A stretch of DNA of 64,000 bases, taken from Chryseobacterium sp. JUb7. Lineage in GTDB: Bacteria > Bacteroidota > Bacteroidia > Flavobacteriales > Weeksellaceae. The notes beneath the pieces were generated by a model. The model had not been told where the DNA came from. It saw nothing but the letters and a program-made list of their open reading frames with translations, and ran no database searches. Position 1 is the stretch's first letter. Every line of letters starts with the position of its first letter. Location of the stretch: NCBI RefSeq assembly GCF_024806495.1, contig NZ_JANUFF010000012.1, positions 94,673 to 158,672 of the forward strand. The letters are read 5' to 3'. Both the position numbers and the translations under genes were made by a program. Below, in pieces: positions 1 through 8,300 of this stretch.

Positions 1-1665
1 CGATTGACATTTCTTTTTTGTTTTGTCAGCTACTTTACAATATTTGCCCAAAATAATTATCCTCAAAACTATTTTAGAAATCCTTTGAATATTCCTATAA
101 ATCTGGCTGCTAATTTCGGAGCAGTCCGTTCCAATCATTTTCACATGGGTTTGGATATTCGAACCAACAGTCAGGAAAACTTGCCTGTCGTTGCCGCAGC
201 AGATGGATATGTCAGCAGAATAAAGGTTGAGCGTTACGGTTTCGGAAATGCAGTGTATGTAACTCATCCAAATGGTTACACCACAGTGTATGCTCATTTA
301 AATAAATATTTTGATACACTCGATGAATATGTAAAAAATCAACAATACAAAGATGAAAAATGGGAACAGGATATCAGTTTTTCTCCCAATCAGTTTCCTG
401 TTACGAAAGGACAATTGATTGCTTTGAGCGGAAATACAGGAGGTTCGGCAGGTCCGCATTTGCATTTTGAAATCAGAGACACAAAAACGGAAGAATGCAT
501 CAATCCATTACTTTTTGGATTTAATATTCCTGATGGAATTGCTCCGATTATCAGTGGATTGTATTGGTACGATCGTCGTTTCAGTAGTTACGAACCCGGA
601 GCGAATGGAGTTGCTGTGAAAAAAGTGGGAAATGTTTATACCTCAAACGTAATTCAAGTGAATTCTCCTCAGATAAGTTTTGCGATAAAGGCTGTAGATA
701 AAGCCAATCAAGGGTTTAATCTTGGAATTTATGATGCAGAATTATTGATGGATGGGAAATTGGTTTACAGTTTTAAAATTGATAGAGTTCATTACAATGA
801 TACCCGTTATATTAACGGTTGTGTAGATTATACAAAATTTGTCAAAGATAAAATGAGTATTCAGCATTTATCAAATTTACCGGGAATGAAACTTCCAAAT
901 TACAGTTCCGGCTCCGATGGAATGATCAATCTTCCGGATAATGAAATTCACAGTATTGAAATTATTTTAAAAGATGTCAAAGGAAATACAAGCCGATTGA
1001 CTGCAAAAGTTCAGTTGAGCAATCCATCAGAGAAAGTTTCATCCAATAATAAAACGGTTTCTCCAAACGAATCAAAAACGATTAAAACCGACAACGCAGA
1101 AATCAATTTGAGCAAAAATGCTGTTTATGATGCAGTCAATTTCAATATGTACGAAAAACCTGATGGAGAAGCAGTTTCGAATTCAATTGTTTTAAATAAT
1201 CCATACATTCCGGTTCATGATAATTATACGTTGAAAATTAAAGCGAATAGAAAATTATCGAATGAAGAAAAAGATAAAACAGTGATAGAACTCAATTACG
1301 GAAGTGATAAAAATATCATCAAAGCAAAATGGAATGGTGATTGGGCAGAGGGGCAATTCAACAGATTAGGAACAGCAAGATTGTTACTCGATAGTAGTTT
1401 GCCATCTGTTTCTCCAAATTGGAAAGATGGAGAAATCATAAATGTCAGTTCTTTAAAATTGAAAGGAACAACGAAAATCGGCGACATCGAATCTTTTCGG
1501 GCTGAACTGGATGGTAAATGGCTTCGTTTTGCAAGAGTAAAAGATGATTTTGTATATGTTTTTGATGAAAAATGCCCGAAAGGTTCTGGTTCTCATATAT
1601 TAAAAGTAACAACAATCAATACGGCTGGAAATACAAATACGCAGAGTTTTACTTTTTCGAGATAA
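1..1665 (+). CDS. M23 (LytM-type) zinc metallopeptidase, 5' end cut by window edge
   Basis: Secreted peptidoglycan endopeptidase-like protein. The frame is open to the window edge and the first residues are already the hydrophobic core of a signal peptide ending ...TIFAQ, so probably only a few residues are missing; the TTG at 4 is not a convincing start. Residues counted from that TTG show HxxxD (H47, D51), a His in the YAHL stretch (H98) and HLH (152-154), the zinc and catalytic set of M23 enzymes, so it should be active. The 400 residues after the peptidase core are beta-rich and unassigned. No neighbour on the left is visible. Role in cell-wall turnover is family knowledge. Confidence 0.85.
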   Translation, partial: RLTFLFCFVSYFTIFAQNNYPQNYFRNPLNIPINLAANFGAVRSNHFHMGLDIRTNSQENLPVVAAADGYVSRIKVERYGFGNAVYVTHPNGYTTVYAHLNKYFDTLDEYVKNQQYKDEKWEQDISFSPNQFPVTKGQLIALSGNTGGSAGPHLHFEIRDTKTEECINPLLFGFNIPDGIAPIISGLYWYDRRFSSYEPGANGVAVKKVGNVYTSNVIQVNSPQISFAIKAVDKANQGFNLGIYDAELLMDGKLVYSFKIDRVHYNDTRYINGCVDYTKFVKDKMSIQHLSNLPGMKLPNYSSGSDGMINLPDNEIHSIEIILKDVKGNTSRLTAKVQLSNPSEKVSSNNKTVSPNESKTIKTDNAEINLSKNAVYDAVNFNMYEKPDGEAVSNSIVLNNPYIPVHDNYTLKIKANRKLSNEEKDKTVIELNYGSDKNIIKAKWNGDWAEGQFNRLGTARLLLDSSLPSVSPNWKDGEIINVSSLKLKGTTKIGDIESFRAELDGKWLRFARVKDDFVYVFDEKCPKGSGSHILKVTTINTAGNTNTQSFTFSR

Positions 1666-1973
1666 TTAGCTTTGTGATATTTTTTTCAACGCAAAGTTTT
1701 AATTTGGATTACAAATAGTTTTAAGTGAGCAAAGATGAATCAACAAGTTGATTTGATGAAGCTGCATTTTCAAGCTTCGCGAAGCAAATTTATTTGCCTT
1801 TGTTTTCTGAAAAATATAAAAAGAGCTTAATAAATCTTTGTGTTTAAATTAATTTTTAAAACTAGATAAAACACAATCATCTGTGAAAATTTGTGTAAAT
1901 CTGTGGGAGAAAAATTTAATAATCCAATCTTTTAATTTTAATTAAATAAATTTGTCACTTAAAATAAAAACCA
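1666..1973. other. 308-bp intergenic region, repeat-like, no gene
   Basis: No open frame worth calling on either strand. The stretch from about 1690 to 1910 contains phrases such as 'cgcaaagttttaa', 'agcttcgcgaagc' (a perfect small palindrome around 1775-1788) and 'aatttgtgtaaatctgtggg' that look like degraded copies of dispersed flavobacterial intergenic repeats. That impression is from memory and needs a genome self-comparison. The last 30 bases hold a -7 box for the next gene. Confidence 0.4.
1947..1954 (+). promoter_or_regulatory. Bacteroidota -7 box TAAATTTG
   Basis: Matches the TAnnTTTG consensus of the Bacteroidota primary sigma factor and lies 19 bases before the TTG start of the acyl-activating enzyme. 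No clear -33 TTTG is seen at the right distance. Confidence 0.45.
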
Positions 1974-3266
1974 TTGGAATTCTATCCATCAATCGAAAAA
2001 TCAGACATTCAGGAAATAAAAAAGTTTCAGGAGCAAAAACTTCGGGAACTGCTGACTTATCTTGAAACTCATTCACCTTTTTATCAAAAATTATTCAAAG
2101 AAAATAATATCAATATTGCTGATATCCAGACGTTGGAAGATTTGCAGAAAATCCCAACGACAACGAAAAATGATATTCAGCAGAATAACGATGACTTTTT
2201 CTGCATTACTCACGATAAAATTGTGGATTACAGTACTACTTCAGGGACGTTGGGTGATCCTGTAACGTTCGGGTTATCGGATAACGATCTTGAAAGATTG
2301 GCATACAATGAAGCGATTTCTTTTGCCTGTGCAGGAATCCAAAAAGGTGACGTTGTGCAGATGATTACCACGATTGACAAAAGGTTTATGGCCGGACTTG
2401 CTTATTTTTTAGGACTGAGAAAAATGGGAGCAAGCGTTGTGAGAATGGGACCTGGAATTCCTGAATTACAATGGGATTCTATTTTCAGATATAAGCCAAA
2501 ATATCTGATTACCGTTCCGTCATTTCTGTTAAAAATGATAGATTATGCCGAAAAACATGGAATTGATTATAAAAATTCCAGCGTTTATGGTGCGGTTTGT
2601 ATCGGCGAAAGTATCAAAAATCAGGATTTTACAGATAATATTCTTTCTCAGAAGATTAAAGAAAAATGGGATATTAAATTGTTCTCAACCTACGCTTCCA
2701 CAGAGATGAGCACGGCTTTTACAGAGTGTGAACATCAGATTGGAGGACACCAGCATCCTGAATTAATTATCACAGAAATTCTCGATGATAATGGAAATAT
2801 GGTTAAAGAAGGCGAAAGTGGAGAGTTAACGATTACAACATTAGGCGTAGAAGCGCTTCCTTTATTGAGATTCAAAACCGGGGACATTGTAAAAGCACAT
2901 TACGACCCTTGCCAATGCGGACGAAATACGATGAGGTTAGGCCCTGTTATCGGACGAAAGCAACAGATGATAAAATATAAGGGAACGACTTTATATCCGC
3001 CGGCAATGAACGATATTTTAAATGATTTCAACACGATTTTATGCTACCAGATCGTTATTCAGTCGAATGAAATCGGGTTGGATGAAATTATCATTAAAAT
3101 AAGCACAAGTAGTGACTCCGACAGCTTCGTCAATGAAGTGAGAGATCATTTCCGTGCAAAACTGAGGGTAAGTCCGAAAATTGAAATCATTGATTTTGAT
3201 ATTTTATCTAAAGTAGTCTTTAATCCAAACAGCAGAAAACCGATTACGTTTACAGATTTAAGATAA
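1974..3266 (+). CDS. phenylacetate--CoA ligase-like AMP-forming acyl-activating enzyme
   Basis: ANL-superfamily adenylating enzyme of the PaaK type, 430 aa. The phosphate-binding loop is seen as STTSGTLGDPVTFG near residue 90 and a C-terminal hinge region follows DIVKAHYDPCQCGR near 305-318, whose paired Cys is typical of PaaK-like proteins. The start is TTG at 1974; no upstream ATG is in frame and the -7 box at 1947 fits. It stands at the left edge of the pigment locus. By position it is a good candidate for activating 4-coumarate, or the finished aryl-polyene acid, as adenylate or thioester. That substrate is inference; the fold and chemistry are supported by the motifs. Confidence 0.85.
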   Translation: MEFYPSIEKSDIQEIKKFQEQKLRELLTYLETHSPFYQKLFKENNINIADIQTLEDLQKIPTTTKNDIQQNNDDFFCITHDKIVDYSTTSGTLGDPVTFGLSDNDLERLAYNEAISFACAGIQKGDVVQMITTIDKRFMAGLAYFLGLRKMGASVVRMGPGIPELQWDSIFRYKPKYLITVPSFLLKMIDYAEKHGIDYKNSSVYGAVCIGESIKNQDFTDNILSQKIKEKWDIKLFSTYASTEMSTAFTECEHQIGGHQHPELIITEILDDNGNMVKEGESGELTITTLGVEALPLLRFKTGDIVKAHYDPCQCGRNTMRLGPVIGRKQQMIKYKGTTLYPPAMNDILNDFNTILCYQIVIQSNEIGLDEIIIKISTSSDSDSFVNEVRDHFRAKLRVSPKIEIIDFDILSKVVFNPNSRKPITFTDLR

Positions 3267-3284
3267 AAACTAATAAAACCAACC

Positions 3285-3884
3285 GTGAAAAAAACGTTAT
3301 TTCTATTTTTAATGGCTCTTTCATCATGCTTGATGGCTCAAAGAGTGAAAGTGATTTCGGGAGATTACAATTTTTTAAAAGACCAAAAATTCATTAGGGT
3401 TGTTTTCAAATATGATCATCTGAAGTTTGAGAAGAAAAATTTAAGTGAAGAGGAATTTGTTGCCAACAGAATATCTGAAATTGAAAAATTAAAAGGCAAA
3501 GAAGAAGCAGAAAAATGGAGGCTGGATTGGGAGTATAGCAAAGAACATACTTTTCCGGATAAATTCATGACTTCATGGAACAAAAACACGGTGATTCAGG
3601 CTTCTGATAAATTTACTAAAACTAAATATACTCTTATTGTAGAGCCTAATTGGATGCATATCGGGCTTTTCATTCCTTTGGCAAGTGATAAGGCTCTTGT
3701 TTCAAGCACGATGACTTTTGTAGAAACGGATAACCCAAACAATATTTTAATGGTTGTGGAAGGAATAAAGGCTACCGGAGATAATGGTTTTGGGGTTCCG
3801 AATAACAATGACAGGATTGCGGAATATTTTGCAAAGACTGCTAAAATGCTTGCTCAAAAAGTAGATCATTATACAAAAAAATAA
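3285..3884 (+). CDS. secreted protein of unknown function, first of a tandem pair
   Basis: 199 aa starting at GTG, with a signal peptide ending ...LMAQ. No known domain recognised. It contains two conserved-looking blocks shared with the next gene: 'SGDYNFLKDQ' after the signal peptide and 'YTLIVEPNWMH' near residue 115, followed by a 'SxxMTFVET' strand. The pair is therefore a local duplication. It follows the acyl-activating enzyme by 18 bases, so is probably co-transcribed. A periplasmic or outer-membrane-associated role is likely from the signal peptide alone. Confidence 0.7.
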   Translation: MKKTLFLFLMALSSCLMAQRVKVISGDYNFLKDQKFIRVVFKYDHLKFEKKNLSEEEFVANRISEIEKLKGKEEAEKWRLDWEYSKEHTFPDKFMTSWNKNTVIQASDKFTKTKYTLIVEPNWMHIGLFIPLASDKALVSSTMTFVETDNPNNILMVVEGIKATGDNGFGVPNNNDRIAEYFAKTAKMLAQKVDHYTKK

Positions 3885-3917
3885 GATCCATCTAAATTCA
3901 ATTTTAAATTATAAACT

Positions 3918-4512
3918 ATGAAAAAGTTATTTCTGCTTTTGTTTGTCGCAATAGCAACAATGAATTTTGCTCAGAATCTGACGGTTACTTCTGGAAATCT
4001 TGATTTTTTAAAAGATCAGACTGAAGTTAATGTTAAATTTATCTATGGTGAACCTCTTTTTCAAGCTGAGAACTACACGGAAGTTCAATATCTTGAAAGG
4101 AGAAAAACTGAAACCATAGCTAAAAAAGGAGAAGCAGCCTGGGAAAAATGGATTGCCGCCTGGAAGCAACATTCAGAATCTATTTTTTTCAGATAAATTA
4201 GTAGATGGGTTAAATAAATCTAAGAAGATAAAATTCAGTAAAAATGCAGATGCAAAATATACATTAATGGTAGAGCCTCAATGGATGTATGCGGGATGGA
4301 GCGGTTTTGTAATGCAGCCCGGAAAATTGTCTGCTGATATGAGTTTCGTAGAAACCGCGAACCCATCTCATGTTTTAGCCAAAATTAAAGGAGATAAGAT
4401 TGAAGGAACGGGAAGTAAAGTGGATTACAGTATGGAATATGGGCGAATTTCTGCAGCGTATGAAAAAACCGGAAAAGAATTAGGAAAGGAAATTAAAAAA
4501 GTGAAAAAATAA
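3918..4512 (+). pseudogene. tandem paralogue of the previous gene, broken by a one-base frameshift
   Basis: Two overlapping frames (3918-4196 and the frame ending at 4512) together match the whole neighbouring protein: signal peptide ending ...MNFAQ, 'SGNLDFLKDQ', 'AWEKW', then 'YTLMVEPQWMY' and 'DMSFVET'. The first frame runs into a stop at 4194-4196 just after a run of seven T (4183-4189). Removing one T gives a continuous reading SIFSDKLV that aligns with TFPDKFM of the intact copy, a product of about 197 aa. It may be a real decaying or phase-variable gene or a homopolymer sequencing error; the sequence alone cannot decide. Confidence 0.8.
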
Positions 4513-4516
4513 ATAG

Positions 4517-4548
4517 AAAAGCGGTCTGAATTTTCAGACCGCTTTTTT
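4517..4548. terminator. bidirectional intrinsic terminator
   Basis: A 13-bp perfect stem (4517-4529 with 4534-4546) around the loop ATTT, with A-run before and T-run after. It sits exactly between the convergent stops of the frameshifted secreted-protein gene and the flavin enzyme gene, so can serve both strands. Confidence 0.9.
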
Positions 4549-5800
4549 ATGATTGCTTTTGTTCTTGCTTTTCTGTTTTGATAAATTCTGCAAGATTCTT
4601 GATTGCGGTATCGTGTATTCGTACGAATGTATTTTTTTTGTCCCAAACGTAGCCTGCCAATACTGCGCAGATTTTTCTTTTTACATCAGGATTTTCTGGC
4701 TGATGGAAGAATAACTCCTGAAGATTTCCGGTGTACCATTCTTTCACATAGGTTGTGAAAACATCAACACCGTATAAAATGTAATCAGCAAATTCTGTCT
4801 GCCAGTCAACTTTTTCACCATTCAACTGTCTTAACGCCAATTTTGCGGCGGTCATTCCGCCTTCGGTTGCAAAAGCCATTCCTGAAGAGAAAACGGGATC
4901 CAGGAATTCCGAAGCATTTCCTGTCAATGCAAATCCGTCTCCAAATAATTTTTTTACCGAGCAGGAATAATCTTTCAAATGTCTCGGTTCAAAAAGAAAA
5001 TCCACATCTCCGAAGCGTTTTACATAATAATCTGAAAGTGAAATTGCTTTTCTTAGCGCTTCGGCAGTATCTCCATTTTCGGATAGTTTTTCGATATATT
5101 CAGTTGGACCAACGATTCCTACACTAGTATTCCCATTAGAAAAAGGAATTACCCAAAGCCAGACTTCAGTTTCAATAATATCAAAAGAAATCAATGTTCC
5201 TTCGGTTCCTTCTTCTCTGTTGATGTCTTTTACATGGGAGAAAATTGCAGAATGGGGAGATAATTTTGAAGGTTTTTCCAAATCTAAAAGCCTCGGTAAA
5301 ACTCTTCCGTAACCACTTGAGTCGATCACGAATTTAGCATGGATTTCTTTCGTTTCTCCATCTTTATTTTTTACCGTTGTGATAGAATCGGTTCCATTAA
5401 ATTCAATACCGATAACTTCGGTTTCAAATTCAAGGTCGATTCCTTTATTAATCACTTCCTGAGCCAGAGTATTATCAAAATCAGCTCTCGGAACTTGCCA
5501 GGTCCAGTCCCAGCCCTCCCCGAATTTATTACTGAAATCAAAGATGCAGACTTCATTGCCTCTTAAAAAACGTGCTCCCAATTTCTTTTCAAAGCCCATT
5601 TTATCTAATGCCGGAAACAAGCCTGCTTCATCAAAATGGTCCATTACTCTTGGAATTAAGCTTTCACCGACAACCAGTCTTGGGAATTTTGTCTTTTCAA
5701 CAACTTTTACGTTGACATTGTTCTTCTTTAAGTATGAAGAAGATACGCATCCGGATGGTCCAGCACCGATTACGAGAACGTCAACAAATTCTTTGCTCAT
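4547..5800 (-). CDS. FAD-dependent oxidoreductase of the flavin halogenase family
   Basis: 417 aa, start ATG at 5800. An N-terminal FAD-binding Rossmann motif GAGPSG (12-17) is followed by FPR-x-VVGESLIP (39-50), a GFxxKxGAxF segment (69-78) carrying a Lys at the place of the catalytic Lys, and WLWVIP (214-219), which fits the WxWxIP signature of flavin-dependent halogenases. Related non-halogenating reductases share part of this, so halogenation is probable, not proven. Chlorinated flexirubins are known from related bacteria, which makes a ring chlorinase the natural guess. It is transcribed away from the ammonia-lyase operon from a shared divergent promoter region. Confidence 0.75.
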   Translation of the reverse strand: MSKEFVDVLVIGAGPSGCVSSSYLKKNNVNVKVVEKTKFPRLVVGESLIPRVMDHFDEAGLFPALDKMGFEKKLGARFLRGNEVCIFDFSNKFGEGWDWTWQVPRADFDNTLAQEVINKGIDLEFETEVIGIEFNGTDSITTVKNKDGETKEIHAKFVIDSSGYGRVLPRLLDLEKPSKLSPHSAIFSHVKDINREEGTEGTLISFDIIETEVWLWVIPFSNGNTSVGIVGPTEYIEKLSENGDTAEALRKAISLSDYYVKRFGDVDFLFEPRHLKDYSCSVKKLFGDGFALTGNASEFLDPVFSSGMAFATEGGMTAAKLALRQLNGEKVDWQTEFADYILYGVDVFTTYVKEWYTGNLQELFFHQPENPDVKRKICAVLAGYVWDKKNTFVRIHDTAIKNLAEFIKTEKQEQKQS

Positions 5801-5898
5801 CTTTGATTTTTTATTTTAATAATAACTTCTATCTTTGCCGCAAAATTAATGACAATTAATTAATATTTACAAAATTATCTATTATTACTTTTTAATTA
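5801..5898. promoter_or_regulatory. divergent promoter region for halogenase-like gene and ammonia-lyase operon
   Basis: Rightward -7 box TATCTTTG at 5830-5837, with TTTG at 5802-5805 somewhat far (24 bases). Leftward, TAATTTTG is read on the minus strand at 5848-5841 with TTTG at 5873-5870, a 21-base spacer. The two -7 boxes nearly abut in a TTTGC..GCAAA dyad, so polymerases on the two strands would compete. Confidence 0.6.
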
Positions 5899-7419
5899 AT
5901 GAAAATAAATAACTTTTTAGAACTGAACGACTTTAAAAAAATCATCATAGAGAATGAAAAAATAGAACTGGATGAAACACTTCTTGCCAGAGTGGATGAA
6001 AGTTTTCAGTTTCTGAAGGAATTTTCGAAAAATAAAGTAATATATGGTGTAAATACCGGTTTTGGACCGATGGCACAGTTCAAAATCAGTGATGAAGATA
6101 CGCATCAGCTTCAGTATAATTTAATTAGGAGCCATTCTTCGGGGATTGGAAATCCACTTCCGGCACAAGAGGTGAAGGCTTGTATGCTGGCAAGATTAAA
6201 TACCTTGTCACTTGGAAATTCCGGAGTTCATCATTCTGTAATTAATTTACTTAAAGAATTAATAAACAGAGATGTTACGCCGTTGATTTTCGAGCATGGA
6301 GGAGTAGGGGCAAGTGGTGATTTGGTTCAGCTGGCTCACTTAGCTTTGGTTTTAATTGGCGAAGGCGAGGTTTTTTATAAAGGCGAAAGAAAATCTACAA
6401 AAGAGGTTTTCGAAATCGAAGGATTAGAACCTATTCAGATTGAAATTCGTGAGGGTCTGGCTTTAATGAACGGAACCTCTGTGATGTCTGGTATCGGAAT
6501 TGTGAATGCTCACAAAGCAAATCAGTTAACAGAGATTTCCATTAAATTATCCTGTGCTATTAATGAAATTGTTCAGGCGTATGATGATCATTTATCAGCA
6601 GCTTTGAATGGAACAAAATTACATTACGGTCAGCAGAAAATTGCAGAGAGAATGCGAACTCATTTATCTGATAGTCAGTTAATCAGAAAAAGAGAAGATC
6701 ATTTATACACACACTTTGAAGAGCAGGAGAAAGTTTTCAAAGAAAAAGTTCAGGAATATTACTCGTTGAGATGTGTTCCGCAGATTTTAGGACCTGTTTT
6801 GGATACGTTGGAATACACAGAAAAAGTGTTGGAAAATGAAATCAATTCAGCGAATGACAATCCAATTATCAATGTTGAAGATCAGCACGTCTATCACGGC
6901 GGAAACTTCCACGGAGATTATATTTCTTTGGAAATGGATAAGCTTAAAATAGTAGTTACAAAACTGACGATGCTTGCTGAAAGACAGCTGAACTATCTTT
7001 TGAATGCTAAAATCAATGAAATTTTGCCTCCATTTGTTAATTTAGGAAAGCTAGGATTTAATTTCGGAATGCAGGGTGTTCAGTTTACGGCAACTTCTAC
7101 TACGGCAGAAAGCCAGATGCTGTCGAATCCGATGTATGTTCACAGTATTCCGAATAATAATGATAATCAGGATATTGTAAGCATGGGGACCAATGCTGCC
7201 GTGATTTGCAGAAAGGTGATTGAAAACGCTTTTGAAGTACTGGCGATTGAAGCGATTACAATCATTCAGGCGATAGAATATCTTGGATTTAAAGATAAAG
7301 TTTCATCATCAACAAAAGAGCTGTACGATGAAATAAGAAAGATCATTCCTGCGTTCTCAGATGATATGGTGATGTATCCTTATCTGGAGGAAGTGAAAAA
7401 ATATTTGAAAGCAATGTAA
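5899..7419 (+). CDS. tyrosine ammonia-lyase (aromatic amino acid lyase family)
   Basis: 506 aa, full length for the HAL/PAL/TAL family. The MIO prosthetic group would form from A138-S139-G140 in GGVGASGDL; the conserved Tyr lies in VIYGVNTGFGP (Y49) and NDNP occurs near 320. It looks, from memory, very close throughout to the characterised Flavobacterium johnsoniae tyrosine ammonia-lyase. The substrate-switch site reads Ser-His (RSHSSG, 78-79), as in histidine lyases, but no other histidine-degradation gene is nearby, while the next genes are polyketide-type. Predicted reaction: L-tyrosine to 4-coumarate plus ammonia, giving the aryl starter of the pigment. First gene of the rightward operon. 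Confidence 0.88.
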   Translation: MKINNFLELNDFKKIIIENEKIELDETLLARVDESFQFLKEFSKNKVIYGVNTGFGPMAQFKISDEDTHQLQYNLIRSHSSGIGNPLPAQEVKACMLARLNTLSLGNSGVHHSVINLLKELINRDVTPLIFEHGGVGASGDLVQLAHLALVLIGEGEVFYKGERKSTKEVFEIEGLEPIQIEIREGLALMNGTSVMSGIGIVNAHKANQLTEISIKLSCAINEIVQAYDDHLSAALNGTKLHYGQQKIAERMRTHLSDSQLIRKREDHLYTHFEEQEKVFKEKVQEYYSLRCVPQILGPVLDTLEYTEKVLENEINSANDNPIINVEDQHVYHGGNFHGDYISLEMDKLKIVVTKLTMLAERQLNYLLNAKINEILPPFVNLGKLGFNFGMQGVQFTATSTTAESQMLSNPMYVHSIPNNNDNQDIVSMGTNAAVICRKVIENAFEVLAIEAITIIQAIEYLGFKDKVSSSTKELYDEIRKIIPAFSDDMVMYPYLEEVKKYLKAM

Positions 7420-7487
7420 TTATTTAATATAATGAATTGTTTAAACTAAAGATGAAAAAACTGACTTTTAAAAACTAACATTAAAAC

Positions 7488-8219
7488 ATGAAATGTGCAA
7501 TTGTAACAGGTGGCTCCAGAGGAATTGGAAGAGCGATCTGTATAAAACTGGCAGAAGAAAAAATTGAGCATATTTTAATTAATTATACTTCAAACGAAGC
7601 CGCAGCAAAGGAAACCTTGGCTAAAGTTCAGGAATTGGGTTCTACCGGAGAAATTCTTAAATTCGATGTAGGAAATGCTGAAGAAACGCTAAAAGTTTTA
7701 ACGGAATGGCAGGAAAATAATCCCAAAGCTGTTGTCGAAATCATTGTCAATAATGCCGGAATCACAAGAGACGGATTATTTATGTGGATGCCAAGTGAAG
7801 ACTGGAATGCGGTGATCAACACAAGTTTGAATGGTTTTTTCAACGTGACAAATTTCTTTATTCAAAAATTGTTACGTAATAAATACGGCAGAATTATCAA
7901 TATGGTTTCTGTTTCCGGAGTGAAGGGAACAGCCGGTCAAACGAATTATTCTGCTGCAAAAGGCGCTCTGGTAGGAGCTACAAAAGCTCTGGCACAGGAA
8001 GTAGCTAAAAGAAATATCACTGTAAATGCAGTAGCACCGGGTTTCATTAAAACAGATATGACACAGGATTTTAACGAAGATGAACTGAAGACAATGATTC
8101 CTGCCAACAGATTTGGGGAAGCAGAAGAAGTCGCTGATTTAGTTGCGTTTCTTGCTTCTAAAAAATCATCATACATTACAGGTGAAGTGATTAATATTAA
8201 CGGAGGAATTTATTCTTAA
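7488..8219 (+). CDS. 3-oxoacyl-ACP reductase (FabG-like SDR)
   Basis: 243 aa short-chain dehydrogenase. Cofactor motif TGGSRGIG (7-14), NNAG (88-91), and catalytic N111, S141, Y154 and K158 are all in place (YSAAK). The C-terminus ends GEVININGGIYS as in FabG proteins. It would reduce beta-keto groups with NADPH during growth of the polyene chain. Second gene of the rightward pigment operon, 68 bases after the ammonia-lyase; a copy of the local inverted-repeat element follows it. It might also serve primary fatty-acid synthesis, but the surroundings argue for a dedicated enzyme. Confidence 0.88.
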   Translation: MKCAIVTGGSRGIGRAICIKLAEEKIEHILINYTSNEAAAKETLAKVQELGSTGEILKFDVGNAEETLKVLTEWQENNPKAVVEIIVNNAGITRDGLFMWMPSEDWNAVINTSLNGFFNVTNFFIQKLLRNKYGRIINMVSVSGVKGTAGQTNYSAAKGALVGATKALAQEVAKRNITVNAVAPGFIKTDMTQDFNEDELKTMIPANRFGEAEEVADLVAFLASKKSSYITGEVININGGIYS

Positions 8220-8221
8220 TT

Positions 8222-8286
8222 AATGTAACAATATACCAATGTATCAGTTTTGCCAATTATTGTTACATTGCTAGATTGATACATTG
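8222..8286. repeat. intergenic inverted-repeat element, copy 1
   Basis: AATGTAACAAT (8222-8232) is perfectly inverted at 8259-8269 and CAATGTATCA (8237-8246) is perfectly inverted at 8277-8286. The arms are interlaced (a, b, a', b') and resemble each other, so the element is built from one degenerate unit. Related elements occupy the gaps at 9813-9890, 21284-21337 and 21622-21694. Confidence 0.75.
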
Positions 8287-8300
8287 TTAAATTTGTAAAG

